Assembly: GCA_937974625.1 (NCBI GenBank)
Contig: CALJVJ010000036.1
Span: 1 to 64,000, forward strand
Direction of reading: 5' to 3'
From: an uncultured Saprospiraceae bacterium
Lineage (GTDB): Bacteria; Bacteroidota; Bacteroidia; Chitinophagales; Saprospiraceae
DNA: 64,000 bases
Positions 50,601 through 59,930 of this stretch are shown here, one piece after another. Under the pieces are notes generated by a model. The model had not been told where the DNA came from. It searched no databases and worked only from the letters and a program-made list of their open reading frames with translations. Positions within the stretch are counted from its first letter, which is position 1. Every line of letters begins with the position of its first letter. Position numbers and translations under genes: made by a program.

Positions 50601-51208
50601 CGGCTTGGTTGTTGGTCAGGTCGCATTTTATTGACGATTACAAATAAATCTAAATCGCCATCATTATCGTAGTCAAAAAAGGTAGCATTGGTGCTGTTGG
50701 AATTATCTGCCACTCCGTATTCCGTTGCTTTCTCTAGAAAGGTTGGAATCCCATTTTCATTCGCACCTTGATTGACAAATAATTGATTCGTTTTATCAGC
50801 TACTTTATCATGTCCTGTTGCTGTAATGTAAATATCCAATAAGCCATCTACATTTACATCCACCAAGGTAACCCCTGAACTCCACCGCTGACCGTCTAAG
50901 ATGCCCGATACTTTAGAAATATCTTGGAATTTAAGGTTGCCTTGGTTCAAATAAATGGCATTATCCACCATATTACCTGTGAAGACCACGTCTTGTAAAT
51001 TATCGCCGTTTAAGTCCCCAATTGCTACCCCACCGCCATTATAAATATATTCATAACTCAAAATACTCAGCGTATCATGGTCTTGAATGACATTATTAAA
51101 CGTAATGCCCGTTTGGTCAGCAGGTAAGGATTGAAATTGGGTGGTTGGTTTGGATTGGCATCCAAACAGTATCGCTAAAAGGTATAGGGTTAATATGCGG
51201 TTTATCAC
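47636..51208 (-). CDS. Large VCBS/FG-GAP repeat lipoprotein with ASPIC/UnbV domain (paralog 2)
   Basis: LFGCQS lipobox; DLNGDNLQDVVFTGN, DVNVDGLLDIYITATG repeats; UnbV-like LRIALKGPKTNPLGIGTKVFVY...TRGYLSSVEPLLHFGL. Confidence 0.92.
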   Translation of the reverse strand: MINRILTLYLLAILFGCQSKPTTQFQSLPADQTGITFNNVIQDHDTLSILSYEYIYNGGGVAIGDLNGDNLQDVVFTGNMVDNAIYLNQGNLKFQDISKVSGILDGQRWSSGVTLVDVNVDGLLDIYITATGHDKVADKTNQLFVNQGANENGIPTFLEKATEYGVADNSNSTNATFFDYDNDGDLDLFVIVNKMRPDQQPSRYRKKAKDGSSATTDKLYENVWNEALGHPVFQDVGKAAGILTEGFSLGVNICDLNEDGWKDIYITNDYLSNDLLYINNQDGTFTNQADIYFKHTSFSAMGNDVMDLDNDGDSEIIALDMLPKDNYRRKTMMPPNKYVDYINNEKFGYQFQSMRNTLQANRGVTSLQDSQAVFNDVALMAGIAATDWSWTPLVADFDNDGQRDLIVTNGFPKDVTDRDFIDYNMDVGSYAEDGFLIDKIPSVKINNYAFKNKGDLSFTDVSKAWGITEPSFSNGAAYGDLDNDGDLDYVVNNINQTASVYENKNLAQTNWLRIALKGPKTNPLGIGTKVFVYADSIGMQVVDFTLTRGYLSSVEPLLHFGLANQKEVDSLVVIWQDGKQEKLTNVSANQTLVVLHQSANALPYTLAKATAAPSLFKEITKEVGVNFIHQELDFIDFNVQPMLPHKLSQYGPALAVSDVNGDGLEDVFISGSHFEKGTFLIQQTNGRFTEEDLIQYGDEKEAVKPEELGALFFDADQDGDDDLYIVHGGYEYVLTDSQYIDRMYLNNNGRFVWSPNALPENLSSGLSVRAADYDQDGDLDLFVSGRVNPTKYPLPVDSYILKNESSENGIRFVDVTAEVAPMLIEIGMISDALWTDYNNDGQIDLILAGEFMPIQFLKNVGGTFQDETKISGIQRHTGWWNSLTSGDFDNDGDMDYIVGNTGRNTNTDISENHPIKVYYKDFDNNGNGDLFPACYFPDRAGEMQEYPYFGRLEIAKQYNVIPRKFPFHKELAVTTMDKLFTPEEMEGCLILAANNFNSSYIENLGNGKFSLKAMPKSVQRSPIYGMQTVDVNQDGHLDVLMVGNDYGMEVSVGRMDAHDGIVAYGDGQGNFDIQDASTSGFLVQGDAKALVTIAHQATGEQLFIASQNRGPLKIFTTGIKNKTIDLKESDVSALIQLKNGKTRKQEFYFGTGFLSQSSRSVLMDDAIVKVIITNDKGDKRTIAVGELSTQ

Positions 51209-51287
51209 TTATCTTTTTGTTTGAATTATCATCATAAACTTTCAACGTTTACGATATAAAAGAAGGCTAGGAGCTTCTCTATAGCGG

Positions 51288-51349
51288 CCTTGGTCTAAAG
51301 ACCAAGGGACAGGACAGGATAAATCCTGTGCTACCAGTGTGCTACCAGT
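51288..51349. repeat. Intergenic mosaic of two palindromes plus an 11-bp direct repeat
   Basis: CCTTGGTCT-AA-AGACCAAGG (51288-51307), CAGGAT-AA-ATCCTG (51315-51328), gtgctaccagt x2 (51328-51349), the last copy overlapping the stop codon of the upstream UnbV gene. Confidence 0.75.
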
Positions 51350-54300
51350 TTAATACTTTTATTTCTTCGTTGTTTATGCCAATCAACAATAGTTTTTGTT
51401 GTTGGTTATTGGTCAAAATTTGGGCGTCTCTAACTTCTCCTGCAATAGGTGTCACTAATTCATTAGCAACTTTAAATTGTCCATTAGTTTGTCCTAATAA
51501 TAAGACCCCTCTAGAATCATTATGGCGACCAACTTCTGGTTTAAGTCCATAAAAATTACCACTCATCCAGATGTCTTGCAGACCATCTTGGTTAAAATCT
51601 TCAACTACAGAAGCAAACATCGGCGCAACTTGCGCTTCGATAGGTAGCGTTTCTAAATTGTAGTTTCCGTTATTATTTCTTAGAATAGCTGTTTGTAGGG
51701 TGACTGCTTTTCTACCTATTGCCCCTTTCCTTTCAGCATTTGTAAAGAGCGTTTCATAATCTGCTTTCGCAAATTGTTCATATTTTAGAAACTTCTTTTT
51801 TAGGTGCGGCAATTGAGCAGTCATATCCATTTTAGTATGAAAAGGGTATAGTTTATCATCTGCTGGTGCTTTCCAATTTAAGACAAATTCAGATTTGCCA
51901 TTTTTATCAAAGTCTTTAGTGTATAATTCGATTGGATGTTGAGGAGAAGCCTTAAATTTAGTATTCAGCCCCCAATTACCCAATACAAAATCCATATCCC
52001 CATCCTTATCTAAATCATTGGAAGTAATATCTAACCACCAGCCTTCACTATTTTTAATCGTCTTGCTTTTTTCAAAGGTATTGCCATCATTTGCAAAAAA
52101 GGTAATTGGCATATATTCACCGACTAGCAATAAATCATCATCTCCATCTCCATCATAATCTGTCCAAGTCGCATCGGTAATCATCCCAACAGTCGCCAAT
52201 TCTTTTTTAGTAATATCTCTCCAAGTATTACCTGATTTTTTCAGTAAGAAACTACGAGGCGTCAAACCATAATTGCCAGGAATAGACCTTGCACCAACAA
52301 ACAAATCAATATCCCCATCTTTATCGAAATCATTAGGCGCAATCACAGAAAATTGTCCGCCAGCAGGAGGGGTTAAAGTTTTATTTTTAGTAAAATTTCC
52401 TTGACCATCATTTTCATAAAATCTTAGTAAAAAGCCATCCATGCCCTTACCAAAGTCATTTCCACCAGAACCTATGACTAGGTCCAAGTCTCCATCTCTA
52501 TCATTATCAAATAAAGCAGCACAAGTACTTTCAAAAGCTACGTCTTCTGTAAAAGCTGGATTTTCTTTTCGTTCAAACTTACCAGCTACATTTTGAAGAA
52601 AGACTTTATCTACATCTCCTGTTGCGCCCAAAGTGATAAAATCGGTATGTCCATCTCCATTTAAATCGCCCGTTTCAATTTTAGGCCCTTCGGTAGATAA
52701 CATTCTAGGTAATAATCTTTCAAAATCAAAATCATTAAAATTACTTTCCTTGTGTTCGCTATCGCCAAGAATAACATTAGTCGATTTCAGTAGATACTCC
52801 GAGTCTGCAATAGTTGAGATAGCCACCTTTTTATTGGTATCTTTTATTATAGTTAGTGGTTGGTCAATTGGAGGATTATTAATGGTTTGAACGGTTCTAT
52901 CAGGCCAAACCACTGTTACCGATTCTACAGCAGTCGCACTATTCAATCCAAATAAAAGTCCTGAAGCGACACTACTTTGAAAGCCTCTTGCTACATAATG
53001 CTGTTGACTATATTCGCTTTCTGCTGTTTTTACTTTAACCGTCGCGCCTATAGCTGATTGGTTCTTGCTTTTTTCGTCTTTGAGGTCAATGCTGATAAAG
53101 TGATTTCCTTTTTTACTAGCTGTATTTTGATAGACACTAGCTGACATATTCACATTATTAATCACCAAATCTAAATCTCCATCATTGTCCAAATCCCCAT
53201 AAGCTGCACCATTACTAAATTCCGCGTCCACGAAACCTAGGTCTGCCGCTTTATTTTTAAATAAATTATTATGTTGGTTGAGAAAAGCATAATTAGGCAA
53301 TGGAGACGATTTCATAAAAGGTAGAAAATCTCTGAAGTCAAATTTTCCTTTTTCTTGTACTATCTTTTTTACTTCGTCTCTATCTGCAAGAAAGTTGGTA
53401 AAATCTTGGTCCATGATATCCTTGTAGATACCATTACAAACATAAATATCTTTCCAACCATCATTGTCAAAATCAAAAATCAAAGCTCCCCAGCTCCAAT
53501 CTGTTGCCGCTGCATCACTAAGGTTGGCTACTTCTTGGAATTCTCCTTTTCCATTATTAATCTGTAGGCAATTTTGCAAAACTTGATAATGAAAACTAGA
53601 CCGATATTGTAAATCATCTAAATAGACAGGGTCAAACATGGTATGTGCTTTCAGTCGATAATTATCTGCTGCTAACATATCCGTCGTAAAAATATCAGCA
53701 TACCCATCATTGTTCAAATCAGCAATATCTGCGCCCATACTAGATACCGAACAAATATTGAATCTTTCTGGTAACTCCTCTGAAAAAGTACCATCCCCTT
53801 GATTGATATACATATAATCTCTTTCCCAAAAGTCATTACTAACATAAATATCAGGGAAGTAGTCCCCATTAATATCACTGACGGAAACTCCTAATCCAAA
53901 GCCAATCGAACTCTTATAGATACCAGCTTTTTTGCTAACATCTATAAAAACACCATTATCATTTCGCATTAGTTTATCGCCACCCATTTCATCTTCGATA
54001 GCTCTAGTCTTGCTAAAGGAAGCTAGCTTACTGGGGTCTTTAAAGCTATTATTTAAAATGTAGCAATCTAAATCCCCATCCAAATCATAATCAAAAAAAG
54101 AAGCATGGGTACTAAATCCTTCATCGGCAAGATTATATTTTGCAGCTTGTTCTGTAAAGGTTAAATCCCCATTATTGATGTATAATTCATTGGTTCGGTC
54201 ATCTCCTGCAATGTCTCCTGAATTGGACACATAAATATCCAAAAAGCCATCATTATTTACGTCTACCATTGATACACCTGTACTCCACCCTCTTTGTCCT

Positions 54301-54665
54301 GCAATACCAGCAGCTTCACTGATATTTTTAAATTTTAAGTCTCCTTGGTTTAAATAGAGTTGATTGGATTGCATATTGGCGGTAAAGAAAATATCATCTA
54401 ATCCATCATTATTGATATCACCAATACCAACTCCTCCCCCATTATAAAAATTACGATAAGTTAAGACATTGAAATCCTTTCCATCCTTTACTTTATTGAT
54501 AAAGTCGATGCCTGTTTGAGTCGGTGCTAGTTTTTGAAATAAAGCATCTTTAGGAGGGGTGATAGATTTAGCGGTAGGTTTAGTTGTTTCTTGACTATCA
54601 GGTTGACAAGCGAACAGACTAATTATTAAAAAGAAAGCTAAATTATAAAAGCTATGTTTTCTCAT
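51342..54665 (-). CDS. Large VCBS/FG-GAP repeat lipoprotein with ASPIC/UnbV domain (paralog 1)
   Basis: LFACQPDSQ lipobox; DINNDGLDDIFFTANMQ, DVNNDGFLDIYVSNSG repeats; UnbV-like ISIDLKDEKSKNQSAIGATVKVK...ARGFQSSVASGLLFGL. Confidence 0.92.
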   Translation of the reverse strand: MRKHSFYNLAFFLIISLFACQPDSQETTKPTAKSITPPKDALFQKLAPTQTGIDFINKVKDGKDFNVLTYRNFYNGGGVGIGDINNDGLDDIFFTANMQSNQLYLNQGDLKFKNISEAAGIAGQRGWSTGVSMVDVNNDGFLDIYVSNSGDIAGDDRTNELYINNGDLTFTEQAAKYNLADEGFSTHASFFDYDLDGDLDCYILNNSFKDPSKLASFSKTRAIEDEMGGDKLMRNDNGVFIDVSKKAGIYKSSIGFGLGVSVSDINGDYFPDIYVSNDFWERDYMYINQGDGTFSEELPERFNICSVSSMGADIADLNNDGYADIFTTDMLAADNYRLKAHTMFDPVYLDDLQYRSSFHYQVLQNCLQINNGKGEFQEVANLSDAAATDWSWGALIFDFDNDGWKDIYVCNGIYKDIMDQDFTNFLADRDEVKKIVQEKGKFDFRDFLPFMKSSPLPNYAFLNQHNNLFKNKAADLGFVDAEFSNGAAYGDLDNDGDLDLVINNVNMSASVYQNTASKKGNHFISIDLKDEKSKNQSAIGATVKVKTAESEYSQQHYVARGFQSSVASGLLFGLNSATAVESVTVVWPDRTVQTINNPPIDQPLTIIKDTNKKVAISTIADSEYLLKSTNVILGDSEHKESNFNDFDFERLLPRMLSTEGPKIETGDLNGDGHTDFITLGATGDVDKVFLQNVAGKFERKENPAFTEDVAFESTCAALFDNDRDGDLDLVIGSGGNDFGKGMDGFLLRFYENDGQGNFTKNKTLTPPAGGQFSVIAPNDFDKDGDIDLFVGARSIPGNYGLTPRSFLLKKSGNTWRDITKKELATVGMITDATWTDYDGDGDDDLLLVGEYMPITFFANDGNTFEKSKTIKNSEGWWLDITSNDLDKDGDMDFVLGNWGLNTKFKASPQHPIELYTKDFDKNGKSEFVLNWKAPADDKLYPFHTKMDMTAQLPHLKKKFLKYEQFAKADYETLFTNAERKGAIGRKAVTLQTAILRNNNGNYNLETLPIEAQVAPMFASVVEDFNQDGLQDIWMSGNFYGLKPEVGRHNDSRGVLLLGQTNGQFKVANELVTPIAGEVRDAQILTNNQQQKLLLIGINNEEIKVLNW

Positions 54666-54771
54666 TGTTCTTTTTGAACGTAAGCTAAATTGTTTTTTAG
54701 TAGCTTAGACCTTAATCAGTAAATATTATCTATACTAGTGTTCGGATAAAATCATAAGCTAGGGCAAAAAT

Positions 54772-54809
54772 AAAAAAAGAGCGACTATTAAAGAATAGTC
54801 GCTCTCTTA
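54772..54809. terminator. Intrinsic terminator downstream of susD-like gene
   Basis: AAAAAAAGAGCGACTATT-aaag-AATAGTCGCTCTCTT; on the minus strand the hairpin is followed by a T run. Confidence 0.8.
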
Positions 54810-54833
54810 AAATTATTTTATTAACAAACTGGC

Positions 54834-56540
54834 TTAGTAACCAGGATTTTGTTGTAGCATTGGCGAACCATCTACCTTACTCAATTCAATTTGAATTGTT
54901 GGTAATGGCATTAAGTCATGCTTAGCAGAATAACCAGCAGAGTTACTTAAGTAAGTAGTTCTTATAGTTTTCTCTACCTCTAAATAAGTATTGATAACAT
55001 CACCAGCAACACCCCATCTTCTTAAATCAAAGAAACGGTGACCTTCTAATGCTAATTCCAATCTTCTTTCGTATCTAACTGCATCTCTTGCAGCACCTTG
55101 GTTAGTCCAAGCATCATCGTAAGTAGCAACGCTATAATTACCATAAGCTGCTCCTTCAGCAGCAGTAATACCTGATCTAGCGCCATCTGCACCTTGTGCA
55201 CAGCCAGCAGCTCTAGCTCTTACCATATTGGTCAATTCTCTAGCTCTCTCTAAACTTCCTGATTCTACTTCTGCTTCTGCTAACATCAATAAGACATCAG
55301 AGTAACGGATGATAGGGAAGTTAATTGGAGATAATTGAGTAGATACCCAACCACCAGCTTGTTGATTTTGTCCAGCCTCGTAAGAAAATTTCTTAGGAGA
55401 GTATGGTCCAGAGAAAGAACGCGCTCTAATCCAAGATGGATCATGTACACCAATATCTAAGAAAGGAATACCATCACGTCCAACCGTCCAATCTAATCTA
55501 GGATCAAGTGGTCCAGTATAGTTCTCATCAACTATTACATCGTTGAAAGTAGAGAATAATGGTAAACCAGCATCATCTACTCTGTGTGCATTAACTAAGT
55601 TTTGAGAAGGTTGGTGGAAACCACAACATCCAAATGGGCTACCCCCGTGAGGGAAGTTTAATCTATCTCCAAACATTCCGTTCTGGCCTTCAGAAGTACC
55701 ATCATTTACAGATGCTTGAATAGAGAATACCATTTCTGGTCCATTTTCTAAACCAACAGAGAAAATATCGTGGAAACATGGATTCAAAGAATAGTTTCCG
55801 CTATTTACTACTTTGTCTAAAGCAGCTTTAGCTTCACTCCAGTTACCATTGTATAAGTGCAACTTACCAATATAAGCATTAGCTGCACCAGATGTTACTC
55901 TACCTGGCTGACCCTGAACTGCTGGCAAAGAACTTGCTGCTGCTTCAAAATCCGCTAAGATATTAGGAACAATATCTGCTGTATTTGCTTTTCTAAAATC
56001 AGTATCTTCCTCAGAGTAATAAGGAACATTTTTCCACATTTTCCATGCTTCAAAATGGTAGTGACCTCTTAGGAATCTAGCTTCACCACCTAAAGCAGCT
56101 GATTTTGCTGCATCGATTCCTTCCACACTGTTTAATAGTGCCAATGCTGCATTTACTCTAGCAACACCTTCATAAAGAATTACGAATCTATCATTAAAGT
56201 AAGAGTTACCAGGTGCCCATTGGAATAATTCTAATTCCTCAGATTGACCTTGGTCACCCGCTTCAGAGCCTTTGTGCGCATCATCAGATAATACAGAGCC
56301 CCAAATCCAGTTAGAACCAGAAGCAGGCCATGGAGAAGAAACAGAACCCCAAGATTCCGCCCAACCATCTAACATAGAGTAAGCAGAAATAATAGCTGCA
56401 TCAACCCCCGCTTCGTTCGCTAAGGTACCGCCATCTAATGCACCCTGTGGTGGTGCATCTAAAAATTCATCAGAACAAGCAACAATACCCATACCGAGTA
56501 ATGCTACTGCAAAGAATAAAAGAAATTTATTTTTTTTCAT
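54834..56540 (-). CDS. RagB/SusD family nutrient-uptake outer-membrane lipoprotein
   Basis: MGIVACSDEFLDAPPQGAL; ARFLRGHYHFEAWKMWKNVPYY; IRYSDVLLMLAEAEVESG; RRLELALEGHRFFDLRRWG. Confidence 0.95.
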   Translation of the reverse strand: MKKNKFLLFFAVALLGMGIVACSDEFLDAPPQGALDGGTLANEAGVDAAIISAYSMLDGWAESWGSVSSPWPASGSNWIWGSVLSDDAHKGSEAGDQGQSEELELFQWAPGNSYFNDRFVILYEGVARVNAALALLNSVEGIDAAKSAALGGEARFLRGHYHFEAWKMWKNVPYYSEEDTDFRKANTADIVPNILADFEAAASSLPAVQGQPGRVTSGAANAYIGKLHLYNGNWSEAKAALDKVVNSGNYSLNPCFHDIFSVGLENGPEMVFSIQASVNDGTSEGQNGMFGDRLNFPHGGSPFGCCGFHQPSQNLVNAHRVDDAGLPLFSTFNDVIVDENYTGPLDPRLDWTVGRDGIPFLDIGVHDPSWIRARSFSGPYSPKKFSYEAGQNQQAGGWVSTQLSPINFPIIRYSDVLLMLAEAEVESGSLERARELTNMVRARAAGCAQGADGARSGITAAEGAAYGNYSVATYDDAWTNQGAARDAVRYERRLELALEGHRFFDLRRWGVAGDVINTYLEVEKTIRTTYLSNSAGYSAKHDLMPLPTIQIELSKVDGSPMLQQNPGY

Positions 56541-56697
56541 TTTTATATGCTTTTTATTATTTCAATAAGCTGATTTTCGAATATAATTTTGTCTAAGCAG
56601 CTACTAAATAAATAACTATATCTCGTTTTACAAAATTTACTGTGTAAGTGTTTTGTAAAATTTAAGTTTAGACGAATATACGTCCGCTAATTTACAC

Positions 56698-56725
56698 ACG
56701 TTCTGTCTTTGTAGAGACAGAACGT
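56698..56725. promoter_or_regulatory. SusC-SusD intercistronic hairpin (no T run)
   Basis: ACGTTCTGTCT-ttgtag-AGACAGAACGT, perfect 11-bp arms. Confidence 0.65.
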
Positions 56726-56741
56726 ATGGTCTCACTAGCTA

Positions 56742-59700
56742 TTAGAAAGAAGCGTTGATACCAAACTGAAGAATCTTTGACGCTGGATAATTACCAAAAT
56801 CAAAACCATTTCTTTGGTCACCTCTACCGTTATCATTGAAACTAGATAAAGTTGGGTCAATACCACTATATTTAGTAAACGTGAATAAGTTCTGACCTTG
56901 TAAGTAAATTCTTGCAGAACCTAAACCAACCTTACTCAAAATATCAGCAGGCAAAGTATAACCAACTTGGATAGTTTTTGCTCTTAAGAAAGAACCATCT
57001 TCTACGTAGAAGTCAGTAGAGTTCTCAGAGAAAATATCCGATTCATTGATTTGTGGATAATCACCATCTGGGTTAGATGGGCTCCATGCTCTATCCAATA
57101 CATCTTTTCTTACGTTCGTATTGAAGAAACGGAAAACTTCAAATAATTTATTGTAGTTATAGATTTCGTTACCAATAGACGCCGTCCAGAATGTAGAAAT
57201 ATCAAAATCACCAAAATTAACACCGATGTTGATACCTAAAGTTAAATCTGGGATTGGGTCACCAATAGTTCCTAAATCATCATCATTGATTTCTCCATCA
57301 TTATTTAAATCTTTCAATCTGAATTGACCAACAGCTTTACCATTTTGGTTAGCGTGTGCATCTACTTCAGCTTGAGATTGGAAGATACCATCTGTTTGCC
57401 ATCCGTAAAAAGCACCAATTGGGCCACCTACTGCATTATAACCAGTATTTCCAATTCTACCTCCTCCTGGAGAGAAGAAAGAAGTTTGAGCACCATCAAT
57501 TTCTAAGATTTCGTTCTTGTAGTGAGAAACATTAACACCAATGTTATAGCCAAAATTAGAGCTTGTCTTATCTCTCCAATTCAAACCAACATCAACACCT
57601 TTGTTATTCATCTTCGCGATATTTACGAAAGGAGGATTTGCAGAACCCGCCGTTGCAGGTAATAAAGGATTGAATAATAAACCATCCGTTGTTCTATCCC
57701 AAAGGTCAACAACAAAATCTAATTTACCATTCATTAACGACCCATCAATACCGAAGTTGATAGAAACATTCTCTTCCCACTTTGTATCTGCGTTACCTCT
57801 ATTTTGTAATGCATAACCTGTTGCTAAAGAGTTGGTACCTGTAATGTCATAGAAAGAGTTACCTGGTCCACCACCGAATCTATTCACGGTGTTACCACCT
57901 GGAATGTTTTGGTTACCTGTAATACCCCATCCAAATCTTACTTTCAGGTCGTCAACTATATCATTTCCTTGTAAGAAAGTATTAGATAATCTCCAACCAA
58001 CAGAAACTGCTGGGAAGACACCATATCTTTGGTCTCTACCAAAATTAGAAGAACCATCTCTTCTTAAGGTGAAACTCAATAAGTAAGTATCATCATAAGA
58101 ATAATCTATCTTACCGAAACTAGAAGCCAAAGTATTGAAGAAACCATTAGAAAATACCGTTCGAGAATCCGGAGCACCTAAACCAGTATTCAAGTACCAT
58201 GCGTTAATATCCGTTGTGAAATAGTTACCTAATCCACCACCAATCGTTCTTCCAGAGTTTCTAATTGCTTCATAACCAACAATAACGCCGATATCATGTA
58301 CGCCATCTAGGTTAGTGTTATAAGCTAAAGTATTTGTCCAAGTCCAGTTAAAAAAACTTTGGTTTTGCTCGTTGAAAGCATTCGTTGTATTAGGCTCAGA
58401 GTTTTCCCAAGTAGGGAATCTAAATCCTTGCGTAAAATTATTAGCGAATTCAATACCGATACTTGACCTTGCAGTCAATCCTTCAACTAATTCAATAGCT
58501 AAGTAAGCGTTACCTAAAGCTTTATAGAAAGTACCTCTATTATTCTGATTTCTAGTTTGGATAGCTACTGGATTAGAACCGTTACTTGTTCCATTTGCTT
58601 TACCACCAGCGTAATTAACACCAGAGACATCAAAAACAGGAATGATAGATTGCGCTTTAAGGATTTGCGTCATGATATTTTGCTCAGATTGGTTACCACC
58701 TGCCTGTCCAATAGAAGTAGAACGAGCAAAAGAGAAGTTTTCTCCAATAGTGAACCGACCTTTGCTAAATTCAGAGTTAGCACGGAAGCTTAAACGGTCA
58801 AAATCTGTATGCAACATCGTACCGTTTTGGTCTAAATAACCAAAAGACATCGCGAAAGTAGAATTTTCTCCACCTCCAGATACCCCTAAGTTATGCTCCA
58901 TAATCAAAGCTGGGTTGAATACTTCATCCCACCAATCAGTACCTTGTTGATTAGCTCGCATGATTAAGTTATTTGGATAAGAATAGTTGGCTTCGTTAAC
59001 TGGCTGACCAGCTGGGTAACCGCTATAATCACCTGCATAGACATATTCAGGAATTACACCTCTACCCGCAGAGTAAGGCACTTCTGCAGGAATTTCAGCT
59101 CCTGCATTTTCAAAAGACCTCCAAACTACTTCAGAATAATCCTTAGGGTCAACAATCAAATCGTACTTTCCAACAGGGTTTTGAGAACCGATTGTTGCGT
59201 TATAAGTAACTCTTGTTTTTCCTTTCTTACCTTTAGTAGTGGTAATAATAACTACTCCATTATTTGCTCTTGCTCCATAAATAGAAGACGCAGAAGCATC
59301 CTTCAACACCTGAATAGACTCAATGTCATTCGGGTTGATACCTGTATTATAAGTATCCGTAGTAGGAACCCCATCAATAATGTATAATGGATCATTGTTT
59401 TGGAAAGAAGAAATACCTCTAATCCGAACTTGTGTACCTGCACCTGGCGCACCAGAAGATTGTACCTGAACACCAGCTACTTTACCTTCTAATTTCTGAG
59501 AGAAACTAGTTGCTGTAACCTCATTCAATTCTTCGGCTTTGACAACTGAAACCGCACCAGTAATATCTCTTTCTCTTTGAGAAGAGTAACCTGTTACGAC
59601 TACTTCGTCAATCAAAACACCTTGAGAAAGGCGAATAGCCATATTAGTTTGAGAACCAACAGTGACGTTTTGAGTAGAGTAACCTGTATAGGAAATTTCT

Positions 59701-59930
59701 AAAACATCGCCTGCATTGGCATCAAGACTGAAATTACCGTCAATATCGGTAACTGTACCGGTAGCAGTACCGGCAATTAAGACAGATGCACCAATTAATG
59801 GTTCATCGTTACTGTCGTCAACTATTGTACCTGTAATCTGCGCAAACATTGTAGCAGAAAACAGCATGCAAATTGCGACAAGGCTGCTTGGCAACCATTT
59901 CAAAGACATACGTAATGCTTTTTGTCTCAT
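56742..59930 (-). CDS. SusC/RagA family TonB-linked outer-membrane protein
   Basis: GTIVDDSNDEPLIGASVLIAGTATGTVTDIDGNFSL; VVTGYSSQRERDITGAVSVVKAEELNE; IRGISSFQNNDPLYIIDGVPT; VLKDASASSIYGARANNGVVIITTTKGKKG. Confidence 0.97.
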   Translation of the reverse strand: MRQKALRMSLKWLPSSLVAICMLFSATMFAQITGTIVDDSNDEPLIGASVLIAGTATGTVTDIDGNFSLDANAGDVLEISYTGYSTQNVTVGSQTNMAIRLSQGVLIDEVVVTGYSSQRERDITGAVSVVKAEELNEVTATSFSQKLEGKVAGVQVQSSGAPGAGTQVRIRGISSFQNNDPLYIIDGVPTTDTYNTGINPNDIESIQVLKDASASSIYGARANNGVVIITTTKGKKGKTRVTYNATIGSQNPVGKYDLIVDPKDYSEVVWRSFENAGAEIPAEVPYSAGRGVIPEYVYAGDYSGYPAGQPVNEANYSYPNNLIMRANQQGTDWWDEVFNPALIMEHNLGVSGGGENSTFAMSFGYLDQNGTMLHTDFDRLSFRANSEFSKGRFTIGENFSFARSTSIGQAGGNQSEQNIMTQILKAQSIIPVFDVSGVNYAGGKANGTSNGSNPVAIQTRNQNNRGTFYKALGNAYLAIELVEGLTARSSIGIEFANNFTQGFRFPTWENSEPNTTNAFNEQNQSFFNWTWTNTLAYNTNLDGVHDIGVIVGYEAIRNSGRTIGGGLGNYFTTDINAWYLNTGLGAPDSRTVFSNGFFNTLASSFGKIDYSYDDTYLLSFTLRRDGSSNFGRDQRYGVFPAVSVGWRLSNTFLQGNDIVDDLKVRFGWGITGNQNIPGGNTVNRFGGGPGNSFYDITGTNSLATGYALQNRGNADTKWEENVSINFGIDGSLMNGKLDFVVDLWDRTTDGLLFNPLLPATAGSANPPFVNIAKMNNKGVDVGLNWRDKTSSNFGYNIGVNVSHYKNEILEIDGAQTSFFSPGGGRIGNTGYNAVGGPIGAFYGWQTDGIFQSQAEVDAHANQNGKAVGQFRLKDLNNDGEINDDDLGTIGDPIPDLTLGINIGVNFGDFDISTFWTASIGNEIYNYNKLFEVFRFFNTNVRKDVLDRAWSPSNPDGDYPQINESDIFSENSTDFYVEDGSFLRAKTIQVGYTLPADILSKVGLGSARIYLQGQNLFTFTKYSGIDPTLSSFNDNGRGDQRNGFDFGNYPASKILQFGINASF

